Below are positions 45,743 through 58,300 of a stretch of DNA of 64,000 bases, piece after piece. Position numbers and translations under genes: made by a program. The notes beneath the pieces were generated by a model. The model did not search any database. It saw only the letters and a program-made list of their open reading frames with translations, and was not told the DNA's origin. The DNA is taken from assembly GCF_043290135.1 (NCBI RefSeq), contig NC_134707.1, positions 138,385,319 through 138,449,318 of the forward strand, given 5' to 3'. Source of the stretch: Rhipicephalus microplus (lineage: Eukaryota; Arthropoda; Arachnida; Ixodida; Ixodidae). The first letter of the stretch is position 1. The number at the start of each line of letters is the position of its first letter.

Positions 45743-48371
45743 TTGCGGAGTTTCTAGTTGTGGAGTTTCTAGTTGCGCAATTTGTAGTTGTGGAGTATCT
45801 AGTTGTGGTGTTTCAAGTTGCGGAGTCTGTAGTTGTGAAGTATCTATATGTTGGGTTTCAAGTTGTGGAGTTTCTAGCTGTGGAGTTTCTAGCTGTGGAG
45901 TTTCTAGTGGTTGAGTTTCCAGTTGACGAGTTTCTATTTGCGAAGTCTCAAGTTGTGGAGTTTCTAGCTGTAAAGTTTCTAGTTGCAGAGTTTCTAGTTG
46001 CGGAGTTTTCAGTTGTGGAGTTTCTAGTTGTGGAATTTTAATCTGTGTAGTTTCTAGTTGTGGAGTCTCAATTTTGAAGTTGCTAGTTGTGGAGTTCCTA
46101 GTTGTGGAGTTTCTAGTTGTGGAGTGTCTATTTGTGGAGTTTCTAGTTGTGAAGTTTTTAGTTGTAGAGTTTCTAGTTGGAGATTTTAGTTTTTGAGTTT
46201 CTAGTTGTAGATTTTCTATTTGCAGAGTTCCTAGTTGTGGAGTTTCTAGTTGTGGGGTTTCTAGTTGTGGAACTTGTAGTTGTGGAGTATCTAGTTGTGG
46301 TGTTTCAAGTTATGGAGTTTCTAGCTGTGGAGTTTCTAGTTGTGGAGTTTCTAGTGGCAGAGTTTCTAGTTGCTGAGTTTTCTAGTTGTTGAGATTCTAG
46401 TGGCGGAGTTTCAAGTTGTGGAGTTTCTAGTAGCGGAGTCTCTAGTTGTGCAGTCTATAGTTGTTGAGTTGATAGTTGCAGAGTTTCTAGTTGCGGAGTT
46501 TCTAGTTGCAGAGTTTCTAGTTGTGGAGTTTATAGTTGGAGAGTTTCGAGTTGCAGAGTTTCTAGTTGTGGAGTTTCTAGTTGTGGAGTTTTAGTTGTGG
46601 AGTTTCAAGTTGTGGAATTTATAGGTGTGGAGTTTCTAGTTGTTGAGTGTCTAGTTGTGGAGTTTCTAGCTGTGGAGTTTCTAGTGGTTGAGTTTCCAGT
46701 TGACGAGTTTATATTCGCGAAGTCTCAAGTGTTGGAGTTTCTAGCTGTAAAGTTTCTAGTTGCGGAGTTTCTAGTTGCGGAGTTTCCAGATGTGGGGTTT
46801 CTCGTTGTGGAATTTGTAGTTGTGGAGTATCTAGTTGTGGCGTTTCAAGTTGTGGAGTTTCTAGCTGTGGAGTTTCTAGTTGTGGAGTTTCTTGTGTCAG
46901 AGTTTCTAGTTGCGGAGTTTTCTAGTTGTGGAGATTCTAGTGGCGGAGTTTCAAGTTGTGAAGTTTGTAGTTGCGGAGTTACTAGCTGTGGAGTTTCCAG
47001 GTGCGGAGTCTCTAGTTTTGCAGTCTATAGTTGTTGAGTTGCTAGTTGTGAAGTTTATAGTTGTGGGGTTTCTAGCTGTGGAGTGTCTAGTTGCGGGGTT
47101 TGTAGTTGCAGAGTTTCTAGTTTCGGAGTTTCTAGTTGCAGAGATTCTAGTGGTGGAGTTTCTAGTTGTGTAGTCTCTAGTTGTGGAGTTTCTAGCTGTG
47201 GAGTTTCTAGTGGTTGAGTTTTCAGTTGACGAGTTTCTATTTGCGAAGTCTCAAGTTGTGGAGTTTCTAGCTGTAAAGTTTCTAGTTGCAGAGTTTCTAG
47301 TTGCGAAGTTTCCAGTTGTGGAGTTTCCAGTTGTGGAAATTCAATCTGTGTAGTTTAGAGTTGTGGAGTCTCAATTTTGGAGTTCCTAGTTGTGGAGTCT
47401 CTAGTTGTCGAGTTTCGAGTTGTGGAGTGTCTATTTGTGGAGTTTCTAGTTGTGAAGTTTCTAGTTGTGGAGTATCTAGTTGGAGTTTTTAGATTTCGAG
47501 CTTCTAGTTGTAGATTTTCTATTTGCAGAGTTCCTCGTTGTTGGGTTTCTAGTTGTGGAAATTCTAGCTGTGGAGTTTCTACTTATGGAATCTCTAGTCG
47601 AGGAGTTTCTAGTTGTGTAGTTTCTATCTGAGGAGTTTCCAAATGCAAAGTCTCTAGTTGTGCAGTCTCTAGTTGTGGAGTTTCTAGTTGTGGAGTTTCT
47701 TGTTGGGGAGTTTCTAGTTGTGAAGTTTCTAGTTGTGGATTTTCTAGTTGCGGATTTTCTAGTTGCGGAGTTTCCAGTTGGGGAGTTTCTACTTGAGTTT
47801 ATTGTTGTGGATTTTCTAGTTGCAGAGTTTCGATTTGCAGAGATTCAAGTTGTGGAGTTTCTAGTTGGAGTTTTTAGTTTTCGAGTTTCTAGTTGTAGAT
47901 TTTCTATTTGCAGAGTTCCTAGTTGTGGAGTTTCTAGTTGTGGGGTTTCTAGTTGTGGAAATTCTAGCTGTGGAGTTTCTACTTATGAAATCTCTAGTTG
48001 TGGAGTTTCTAGTTGTGGAGTTTCTAGTTGTGGAGTTTCTTGTTGGGGAGTTTCTAGTTGCGGAGTTTCTAGTTGCGGAGTTTCTAGTTGGGGAGTTTCT
48101 ACTTGGGTTTATAGTTGTGAAATTTCTAGTTGCAGAGTTTCGAGTTGCGGAGTTTCCAGTTGTGGAGTTTCTAGTTGCGGAGTTTCTAGTTGCGGAGTCT
48201 CTAGTTGTGCAGCCTCTAGTTGTTGAGTTTCTAGTTGTGAAGTTTATAGTTGAGGGGTTTCTAGCTGTGGAGTTTCTAGTTGCGGAGTTTCTATTTGCAG
48301 AGTTTCTAGTTGCGGAGTTTTTAGCTGCAGAGTTTCTAGTTGTGGAGTTTCTAGTTGTGGAGTTTCTAGTT

Positions 48372-49119
48372 GTGGAGTTTTAGTTGTGGCGTTTCCAGTT
48401 GAGGAATTTATAGGTGTGGAGTTTGTAGTTGTTGAGTTTCTAGTTGTCGGGTTTCTAGTTGCAGAATTTCTAGTTGTGGAGTGTCTAGTTGTGGAGCTTT
48501 TAGTTGAAGAGTCTCTAGTTGTTGAGTCTCTAGCTGTGGAAATTCTGGTTGTGGAGTTTCTAGTTGAAGAGTTTGTTGTTGCGGAGTTTCTAGATGGTGT
48601 TTTTCTAGTTGTAGAGTTTCTGGCTGTGGAGTTTAGAGGTGCGGAGTTTCTGGTTGTGGAGTTTCTAGTTGTGAGGTTTGTAGTTGTGGAGTTTCTAGTG
48701 GTAGAGTTTCTAGTTGTGGGGTTTCTAGTTGTGGAGTTTCTAGTTGTGGAGTTTTAGTTGTGGCGTTTCCAGTTGAGGAATTTATAGGTGTGGAGTTTGT
48801 AGTTGTTGAGTTTCTGGTTGTCGGGTTTCTAGTTGCAGAATTTCTAGTTGTGGAGTGTCTAGTTGTGGAGCTTTTAGTTGAAGAGTCTGTAGTTGTTGAG
48901 TCTCTAGCTGTTGAAATTCTAGTTGTTGAGTTTCTAGTTGAATAGTTTGTTGTTGCGGAGTTTCTAGATGGTGTTTTTCTAGTTGTAGAGTTTCTGGCTG
49001 TGGAGTTTCCAGTTGCGGAGTTTCTAGTTGTGCAGTTTCTAGTTGTGAGGTTTGTAGTTGTGGAGTTTCTAGTGGTAGAGTTTCTAGTTGTGGAATCTCT
49101 AGTTGTGGAGTTTGTAGTT
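48372..49119 (+). repeat. 374-bp tandem duplication in HOR E copy 1
   Basis: The block beginning AGTTTTAGTTGTGGCG with GTTGAGGAATTTATAGG occurs at 48386 and again at 48760, then runs in parallel to about 49119. The second copy has TTGAATAG where the first has TTGAAGAG, and TTTCCAGTTGCGG where the first has TTTAGAGGTGCGG. The 374-bp period is 24 monomers plus 14 bases. In HOR E copy 2 the corresponding second unit (61898) is cut off after about 48 bp. Confidence 0.8.
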
Positions 49120-51614
49120 GTGGAGTATCTAGTTGTGGTGTTTCAAGTTGTGGAGTTTCTAGCTGTGGAGTTTCTAGTTGCGGAGTTTCTAGTGGCAGAG
49201 TTTCTAGCTGCGGAGTTTTCTAGTTGTGGAGATTCTATTGGCGGAGTTTCAAGTTGTGGAGTTTCTAGTTGTGGGGTTTCTAGCTGTGTAGTTTCTAGTT
49301 GCGGAGTTTCTAGTTGCAGAGTTTCTAGTTGTTGAGTTTCTAGCTGTGGAGTTTCTAGTCGCGGAGTTTCTAGTTGCGGAGTTTCTAGTCGCGGAGTTTC
49401 TGGTTGCAGAGTTTCCAGTGGCGGAGTTTCTAGATGCAGAGTTTCTAGTTGTGGAGTTTCTAGTGTTGGAGTTTTAGTTGTGGAGTTTCAAGTTGTGAAA
49501 TTTCAAGTTGTGGAATTTATTGGTGTCGAGTTTTTAGTTGTTGAGTGTCTAGTTGTGGAGTTTCTAGTTGCGGAGTTTCTAGTTGTGGAGTTTCTAGTTG
49601 TGGAGTTTTGAGTTGCGGAGTTTCTAGTTGCGGAGTTTCAGGTTGTGGAGTTTCCAGTGGTGGAGTTGGTAGTTGTGGAGTATCTTGTTGTGGAGTTTCA
49701 AGTTGAGGAGTTTTTAGTTGCGGATTTCGAAGTTGTAGAGTTCCTAGTTGTGGAGTTTCTAGTTGTTGAGTTTCTAGTTGCTGAGTTTCTAGTCGCGAAG
49801 TCTCAAATTGTGGAGTTTCTAGCTGTGGATTTTGAAGTTGTAGAGTTCCTAGTTGCGGAGTGTCTAGATGGAAGTTTCTAGTTGTTGAGTTTCTAGTTGA
49901 CGAGTTTCTATTTGCGAAGTCTCAAGTTGTGGAGTTTCTAGCTGTGGAGTTTCTAGTTGCGGAGTTTGTAGCTGCGGAGTTTCTAGTTGCAGAGTTTCTA
50001 GTTGTGGAGATTCTAGTGTCCGAGTTTCTTGTTGCGAAGTCTCAAATTGTGGAGTTTCTAGTTGTGGAGTTTCTAGTTGTGGAATTTGTAGTTGTGGAGT
50101 ATCGTGTTGTGGTGTTTCAAGTTGTGGAGTTTCTAGCTGTGGAGGTTCTAGTTGTGGAGTTTCTAGTTGCAGAGTTTCTAGTTGCGGAGTTTTCTAGTTG
50201 TGGAGATTCTAGTGGCGGAGTTTCAAGTTTTGGAGTTTCTAGTTGCGGAGTTACTAGCTGTGGAGTTTGTAGTGGCGGAGTCTCTAGTTGTGCAGTCTCT
50301 AGTTGTTGAGTTGCTAGTTGTGAAGTATATAGTTGTGGGGTTTCTAGCTGTGGAGTTTATAGTTGCGGAGTTTCTAGTTGCAAAGTTTCTAGTTGCGGAA
50401 TTTCTAGTTGCAGAGATTCTAGTTGGGGAGTTTCTAGTTGGGGAGTTTCTAGTTGCGGAATTTGTAGTTGTGGAGTATCTAGTTTTGGTGTTTCAAGTTG
50501 TGGAGTCTGTAGTTGTGGAGTATCTATATGTTGGGTTTCAAGTTGTGGAGTTTCTAGCTGTGGAGTTTCTAGTGGTTGAGTTTACAGTTGACGAGTTTCT
50601 ATTTGCGAAGTCTCAAGTTGTGGTGTTTCTAGCTGTAAAGTTTCTAGTTGCAGAATTTCTAGTTGCGAAGTTTCCAGTTGTGGAGTTTCCAGTTGTGGAA
50701 ATTCAATCTGTGTAGTTTCTAGTTGTGGAGTCTCAATTTTGGAGTTCCTAGTTGTGGAGTCTCTAGTTGTCGCGTTTCTAGTTGTGGAGTGTCTATTTTT
50801 GGAGTTTCTAGTTGTGAAGTTTCTAGTTGTGGAGTTTCTAGTTGGAGTTTTTAGTTTTCGAGCTTCTAGTTGTAGATTTTCTATTTGCAGAGTTCCTCGT
50901 TGTTGGGTTGCTAGTTGTGGAAATTCTAGCTGTGGAGTTTCTACTTATGGAATCTCTAGTCGAGGAGTTTCTAGTTGTGTAGTTTCTATCTGAGGAGTTT
51001 CTAAATGCAAAGTCTCTAGTTGTGCAGTCTCTAGTTGTGGAGTTTCTAGTTGTGGAGTTTCTTGTTGGGGAGTTTCTAGTTGTGAAGTTTCTAGTTGTGG
51101 ATTTTCTAGTAGCGGAGTTTCTAGTTGCGGAGTTTCCAGTTGGGGAGTTTCTACTTGAGTTTATAGTTGTGGATTTTCTAGTTGTAGATTTTCTATTTGC
51201 AGAGTTCCTAGTTGTGGAGTTTCTAGTTGTGGGGTTTCTAGTTGTGGAGTTTCTTGTTGGGGAGTTCCTAGTTGCGGAGTTTCCAGTTGGGGAGTTTCTA
51301 CTTGGGTTTATAGTTGTGGAATTTCTAGTTGCAGAGTTTCGAGTTGCGGAGTTTCAAGTTGTGGAGTTTCTAGTTGCGGAGTTTCTAGTTGCGGAGTTTC
51401 TAGCTGCGGAGTTTCTAGTTGCGGAGTCTCTAGTTGTGCAGTCTCTAGTTGTTGAGTTTCTAGTTGTGAAGTTTATAGTTGAGGGGTTTCTAGCTGTGGA
51501 GTTTCTAGTTGCGGAGTTTCTCTTTGCAGAGTTTCTAGTTGCGGAGTTTTTAGCTGCAGAGTTTCTAGTTGTGGAGTTTCTAGTTGTGGAGTTTCTAGTT
51601 GTGGAGTTTTAGTT

Positions 51615-52796
51615 GTGGCGTTTCCAGTTGAGGAATTTATAGGTGTGGAGTTTGTAGTTGTTGAGTTTCTGGTTGTCGGGTTTCTAGTTGCAGAATTTCT
51701 AGTTGTGGAGTGTCTAGTTGTGGAGCTTTTAGTTGAAGAGTCTCTAGTTGTTGAGTCTCTAGCTGTGGAAATTCTAGTTGTGGCGTTTCTAGTTGAAGAG
51801 TTTGTTGTTGCGGAGTTTCAAGATGGTGTTTTTCTAGTTGTAGAGTTTCTGGCTGTGGAGTTTCCAGTTGAGGAGTTTCTAGTTGTGGAGTTTCTAGTTC
51901 TGAGGTTTGTAGTTGTGGAGTTTCTAGTGGTAGAGTTTCTAGTTGTGGAATCTCTAGTTGTGGAGTTTCTAGTTGTGGAGTATCTAAATGCGAACACTAA
52001 AGTTGTGGAGTTTCTAGTTGTGGAGTTTCTAGCTGTGGAGTTTTTAGTTGTTGAGTTTCTAGTTGACGAGTTTCTATTTGCGAAGACTCAAGTGTTGGAG
52101 TTTCTAGCGGTGGAGTTTCTAGTTGCGGAGTTTGTAGTTGCGGAGTTACTAGTTGCAGAGTTTCTAGTTGTGGAGATTCTATTTGCCGAGTTTCTTGTTG
52201 CGAAGTCTCAAGTTTTGGAGTTTCTAGCTGTGGAGTTTCTAGTTGCGGAGTTTCTAGTTGTAGAGTTTCTAGTTGTGGAGTTTCTAGTTGTGGAATTTGT
52301 AGTTGTGGAGTATCTAGTTGTGGTGTTTCAAGTTGTGGAGTTTCTAGCTGTGGAGTTTCTAGTTGCGGAGTTTCTAGTGGCAGAGTTTCTAGCTGCGGAG
52401 TTTTCTAGTTGTGGAGATTCTAGTGGCGGAGTTTCAAGTTGTGGAGTTTCTAGTTGTGGGGTTTCTAGCTGTGTAGTTTCTAGTTGCGGAGTTTCTAGTT
52501 GCAGAGTTTCTAGCTGTGGAGTTTCTAGTCGCGGAGTTTCTAGTTGCGGAGTTTCTAGTCGCGGAGTTTCTGGTTGCAGAGTTTTTAGTTGCGGAGTTTC
52601 TAGATGCAGAGTTTCTAGTTGTGGAGTTTCTAGTTGTGGAGTTTTAGTTGTGGAGTTTCAAGTTGTGGAATTTCAAGTTGTGGAATTTATAGGTGTCGAG
52701 TTTCTAGTTGTTGAGTGTCTAGTTGTGGAGTTTCTAGTTGCGGAGTTTCTAGTTGTGGAGTTTCTACTTGTGGAGTTTCTAGTTGTGGAGTTTTGA
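51615..52796 (+). other. Longest ATG-started plus-strand open frame, satellite by-product
   Basis: 393 codons, first VVEFL-type repeats, then SCGVS-type after a 16-bp unit near 52402, then VVEFL again. The switch of peptide periodicity inside one frame shows that the frame is open because two of three plus frames of the monomer lack stops, not because a protein is conserved. Related shorter frames start at the same TGGCGTTTCC unit at 48386, 48760, 55005, 61524 and 61898. No recognisable domain is present. Confidence 0.15.
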
Positions 52797-55399
52797 GTTG
52801 CGGAGCTTCTGGTTGCGGAGTTTCAGGTTGTGGAGTTTCTAGTGGTGGAGTTGGTAGTTGTGGAGTATCTTGTTGTGGAGTATCTTGTTGTGGAGTTTCA
52901 AGTTGAGGAGTTTCTAGTTGTTGAGTTTCTCGTTGCTGAGTTTCTAGTCGCGAAGTCTCAAATTGTGGAGTTTCTAGCTGTGGATTTTGAAGTTGTAGAG
53001 TTCCTAGTTGCGGAGTGTCTAGATGGAAGTTTCTAGTTGTTGATTTTCTTGTTGACGAGTTTCTATTTGCGAAGTCTCAAGTTGTGGAGTTTCTAGCTGT
53101 GGAGTTTCTAGTTGCGGAGTCTCTAGTTGTGCAGTCTATAGTTGTTGAGTTGATAGTTGCAGAGTTTCTAGTTGCGGAGTTTCTAGTTGCAGAGTTTCTA
53201 GTTGTGGAGTTTATAGTTGGAGAATTTCGAGTTGCAGAGTTTCTAGTTGTGGAGATTCTAGTGTCCGAGTTTCTTGTTGCGAAGTCTCAAGTTGTGGAGT
53301 TTCTAGCTGTGGAGTTTCTAGTTGCGGAGTTTCTAGTTGCGGAGTTTCTAGTTGCGGAGTTTCTAGTTGTGGAGTTTCTAGTTGTGGAATTTGTAGTTGT
53401 GGAGTATCGTGTTGTGGAGTTTCAAGTTGTGGGGTTTCTAGTTGCGGAGTTACTAGCTGTGGAGTTTGTAGTGGCGGAGTCTCTAGTTGTGCAGTCTCTA
53501 GTTGTTGAGTTGCTAGTTGTGAAGTATATAGTTGTGGGGTTTCTAGCTGTGGAGTTTCTAGTTGCGGAGTTTCTAGTTGCAAAGTTTCTAGTTGCGGAAT
53601 TTCGAGTTGTAGAGATTCTAGTTGGGGAGTTTCTAGTTGGGGAGTTTCTAGTTGCGGAGTTTCTAGTTGTGGAGTTTCTAGTTGCGGAATTCGTAGTTGT
53701 GGAATATCTAGTTTGGTGTTTCAAGTTGTGGAGTCTGTAGTTGTGGAGTATCTATATGTTGGGTTTCAAGTTGTGGAGTTTCTAGCTGTGGAGTTTCTAG
53801 TGGTTGAGTTTACAGTTGACGAGTTTCTATTTGCGAAGTCTCAAGTTGTGGAGTTTCTAGCTGTAAAGTTTCTAGTTGCAGAGTTTCTAGTTGCGAAGTT
53901 TCCAGTTGTGGAGTTTCCAGTTCTGGAAATTCAATCTGTGTAGTTTCCAGTTGTGGAGTCTCAATTTTGGAGTTCCTAGTTGTGGAGTCTCTAGTTGTCG
54001 AGTTTATAGTTGTGGAGTGTCTATTTGTGGAGTTTCTAGTTGTGAAGTTTCTAGTTTTGCAGTTTCTAGTTGGAGTTTTTAGTTTTCGAGCTTCTAGTTG
54101 TAGATTTTCTATTTGCAGAGTTCCTCGTTGTTGGGTTTCTAGTTGTGGAAATTCTAGCTGTGGAGTTTCTACGTATGGAATCTCTAGTCGAGAAGTTTCC
54201 AGTTGTGTAGTTTCTATCTGAGGAGTTTCTAAATGCAAAGTCTCTAGTTGTGCAGTCTCTAGTTGTGGAGTTCTAGTTGTGGAGTTTCTTGTTGGGGAGT
54301 TTCTAGTTTTGAAGTTTCTAGTTGTGGATTTTCTAGTTGCGGATTTTCTAGTTGCGGAGTTTCCAGTTGGGGAGTTTCTACTTGAGTTTATAGTTGTGGA
54401 GTTTCTAGTTGTGGAGTTTGTTGTTGCAGAGTTTCGATTTGCAGAGTTTCAAGTTGTGGAGTTTCTAGTTGGAGTTTTTAGTTTTCGAGTTCCTAGTTGT
54501 AGATTTTCTATTTGCAGAGTTCCTAGTTGTGGAGTTTCTAGAGTTGGGGTTTCTAGTTGTGGAAATTGTAGCTGTGGAGTTTCTACTTATGAAATCTCTA
54601 GTTGTGGAGTTTCTAGTTGTGGAGTTTCTAGTTGTGGAGTTTCTAGTGGCGGAGTTTCTAGTTGCGGAGTTTCCAGTTGGGGAGTTTCTACTTGGGTTTA
54701 TAGTTGTGGAATTTCTAGTTGCAGAGTTTCGAGTTGCGGAGTTTCAAGTTGTGGAGTTTCTAGTTGCGGAGTTTCTAGTTGCGGAGTTTCTAGCTTCGGA
54801 GTTTCTAGCTGCGGAGTCTCTAGTTGTGCAGTCTCTAGTTGTTGAGTTTCTAGTTGTGAAGTTTATAGTTGAGGGGTTTCTAGCTGTGGAGTTTCTAGTT
54901 GCGGAGTTTCTATTTGCAGAGTTTCTAGTTGCGGAGTTTTTAGCTGCAGAGTTTCTAGTTGTGGAGTTTCTAGTTGTGGAGTTTCTAGTTGTGGAGTTTT
55001 AGTTGTGGCGTTTCCAGTTGAGGAATTTATAGGTGTGGAGTTTGTAAATGTTGAGTTTCTAGTTGTCGGGTTTCTAGTTGCAGAATTTCTAGTTGTGGAG
55101 TGTCTAGTTGTGGAGCTTTTAGTTGAAGAGTCTCTAGTTGTTGAGTCTCTAGCTGTGAAAATTCTAGTTGTGGAGTTTCTAGTTGAAGAGTTTGTTGTTG
55201 CGGAGTTTCTAGATGGTGTTTTTCTAGTTGTAGAGTTTCTGGCTGTGGAGTTTAGAGGTGCGGAGTTTCTAGTTGTCGAGTTTCTAGTTGTGAGGTTTGT
55301 AGTTGTGGAGTTTCTAGTGGTAGAGTTTCTAGTTGTGGAATCTCTAGTTGTGGAGTTTCTAGTTGTGGAGTATCTAAATGCGAACTCTCAAGTTGTGGA

Positions 55400-58300
55400 G
55401 TTTCTACTTATGAAATCTCTAGTTGTGGAGTTTCTAGTTGTGGAGTTTCTAGTTGTGGAGTTTCTTGTTGGGGAGTTTCTAGTTGCGGAGTTTCTAGTTG
55501 CGGAGTTTCCAGTTGGGGAGTTTCTACTTGGGTTTATAGTTGTGGAAATTCTAGTTGCAGAGTTTCGAGTTGCGGAGTTTCAAGTTGTGGAGTTTCTAGT
55601 TGCGGAGTTTCTAGTTGCGGAGTCTCTAGTTGTGCAGTCCCTAGTTGTTGAGTTGCTAGTTGTAAAGTTTATAGTTGAGGGGTTTCTAGCTGTGGAGTTT
55701 CTAGTTGCGGAGTTTCTATTTGCAGAGTTTCTAGTTGCGGAGTTTTTAGCTGCAGAGTTTCTAGTTGTGGAGTTTTAGTTGTGCGTTTCCAGTTGAGGAA
55801 TTCATAGGTGTGGAGTTTGTAGTTGTTGAGTTTCTAGTTATCGGGTTTCTAGTTGCAGAATTTCTAGTGGTGGAGTGTCTAGTTGTGGAGCTTTTATTTG
55901 AAGAGTCTCTAGTTGTTGAGTCTCTAGCTGTGGAAATTCTAGTTGTGGAGTTTCTAGTTGAAGAGTTTGTTGTTGCGGAGTTTCTAGATTGTGTTTTTCT
56001 AGTTGTAGAGTTTCTGGCTGTGGAGTTTCCAGTTGCGGAGTTTCTATTTGTGGAGTTTCTAGTTGTGAGGTTTGTAGTTGTGGAGTTTCTAGTGGTAGAG
56101 TTTCTAGTTGTGGAATCTCTAGTTGTGGAGTTTCTAGTTGTGGAGTATCTAAATGCGAACACTCAAGTTGTGGAGTTTCTAGTTGTGGAGTTTCTAGCTG
56201 TGGAGTTTCTAGTTGTTGAGTTTCTAGTTGACGAGTTTCTATTTGCGAAGTCTCAAGTGTTGGAGTTTCTAGCTGTGGAGTTTCTAGTTGCGGAGTTTGT
56301 AGTTGCGGAGTTTGTAGTTGCAGAGCTTCTAGTTGTGGAGATTCTATTTGCCGAGTTTCTTGTTGCGAAGTCTCAAGTTGTGGAGTTTGTAGCTGTGGAG
56401 TTTCTAGTTGCGGAGTTTCTAGTTGTGGAGTTTCTAGTTGTGGAGTTTCTAGTTGTGGAATTTGTAGTTGTGGAGTATCTAGTTGTGGTGTTTCAAGTTG
56501 TGGAGTTTCTAGCTGTGGAGTTTCTAGTTGCGGAGTTTCTAGTGGCAGAGTTTCTAGCTGCGGAGTTTTCTAGTTGCGGAGATTCTAGTGGCGGAGTTTC
56601 AAGTTGTGGAGTTTCTAGTTGCGGAGTTACTAGCTATGGAGTTTCTAGTTGCGGAGTCTCTAGTTGTGCAGTCTCTAGTTGTTGAGTTGCTAGTTGTGAA
56701 GTTTCTAGTTGTGGGGTTTCTAGCTGTGTAGTATCTAATTGCGGAGTTTCTAGTTGCAGAGTTTCTAGTTGCGGAGTTTCTAGTTGCAGAGATTCTAGTT
56801 GTGGAGTTTCTAGTTGGGGAGTTTCTAGTTGTTGAGTTTCTAGCTGTGGAGTTTCTAGTCGCGGAGTTTCTGGTTGCAGAGTTTCTAGTTGCGGAGTTTC
56901 TAGATGCTGAGTTTCTAGTTGTGGAGTTTCTAGTTGTGGAATTTCAAGTTGTGGAATTTATAGGTGTCGAGTTTCTAGTTGTTGAGTGTCTAGTTGTGGA
57001 GTTTCTAGTTGTAGAGTTCCTAGCTGTGGAGTTTCTAGTGGTGGAGTTTCTAGTTGTTGAGTTTCTAGTTGCTGAGTTTCTAGTCGCGAAGTCTCAAATT
57101 GTGGAGTTTCTAGCTCTGGATTTTGAAGTTGTAGAGTTCCTAGTTGCGGAGTGTCTAGATGGAAGTTTCTAGTTGTTGAGTTTCTAGTTGACGAGTTTCT
57201 ATTTGCGAAGTCTCAAGTTGTGGAGTTTCTAGCTGTTGAGTTTCTAGTTGCGGAGTTTCTAGTTGTGGAGTTTCTAGTTGTGGAGTTTCTAGTTGTGGAA
57301 TTTGTAGTTGTGGAGTATCTAGTTGTGGTGTTTCAAGTTGTGGAGTTTCTAGCTGTGGAGTTTGTAGTTGCGGAGTTTCTAGTGGCAGAGGTTCTAGCTG
57401 CGGAGTTTTCTAGTTGCGGAGATTCTAGTGGCGGAGTTTCAAGTTGTGGAGTTTCTAGTTGCGGAGTTACTAGCTATGGAGTTTCTAGTTGCGGAGTCTC
57501 TAGTTGTGCAGTCTCTAGTTGTTGAGTTGCTAGTTGTGAAGTTTCTAGTTGTGGGGTTTCTAGCTGTGTAGTTTCTAGTTGCGGAGTTTCTAGTTGCAGA
57601 GTTTCTAGTTGTGGAGTTTCTAGTTGCAGAGATTCTAGTTGTGGAATTTCTTGTTGGGGAGTTTCTAGTTGTTGAGTTTTTAGTTGTGGGGTTTCTAGTT
57701 GTGGAAATTCTAGCTGTGGAGTTTCTACTTATGAAATCTCTAGTTGTGGAGTTTCTATTTGTGGAGTTTCTAGTTGTGGAGTTTCTTGTTGGGGAGTTTC
57801 TAGTTGCGGAGTTTCTAGTTGCGGAGTTTCTAGTTGGGGAGTTTCTACTTGGGTTTATAGTTGTGGAATTTCTAGTTGCAGAGTTTCGAGTTGCGGAGTT
57901 TCAAGTTGTGGAGTTTCTAGTTGCGGAGTTTCTAGTTGCGGAGTCTCTAGTTGTGCAGCCTCTAGTTGTTGAGTTGCTAGTTGTGAAGTTTCTAGTTGTG
58001 GGGTTTCTAGCTGTGTAGTTTCTAGTTGCGGAGTTTCTAGTTGCAGAGTTTCTAGTTGCGGAGTTTCTAGTTGCAGAGATTCTAGTTGTGGAGTTTCTTG
58101 TTGGGGAGTTTCTAGTTGTTGAGTTTCTAGCTGTGGAGTTTCTAGTCGCGGAGTTTCTGGTTGCAGAGTTTCTAGTTGCGGAGTTTCTAGATGCTGAGTT
58201 TCTAGTTGTGGAGTTTCTAGTTGTGGAGTTTTAGTTGTGGAGTTTCAAGTTGTGGAATTTCAAGTTGTGGAATTTACAGGTGTCGAGTTTCTAGTTGTTG

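Larger units (their letters stand above)
43220..55399 (+). repeat. HOR E, copy 1 (~12.2 kb)
   Basis: Matches 55400 to the window end with an offset that steps +12180, ~12541, 12691, 13138, 12763, 12778, 12777, 12597 across the unit. Most of the steps are whole or nearly whole numbers of monomers: +361, +150, +447, -375, +15, -180. Between steps the copies are near-identical; for example 45,100 to ~48,800 aligns without gap at 13138. Landmarks: GTCTAGATGGAAG at 44462, 45331, 49862 and 53017; the GTTGAGGAATT unit near 43610, 48400, 48775, 51630 and 55015. Confidence 0.85.

Noticed and set aside
51615..52796. Long plus-strand open frames (393, 306, 298, 258 and 240 codons) as genes for VVEFL or SCGVS repeat proteins
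   Set aside because: The monomer itself lacks stops in these frames, the peptide period switches from VVEFL to SCGVS inside single frames, starts are at random variant units, and no non-repeat domain is present. The variable bases fall at codon positions 1 or 2 for VVEFL, opposite to what protein conservation would give.
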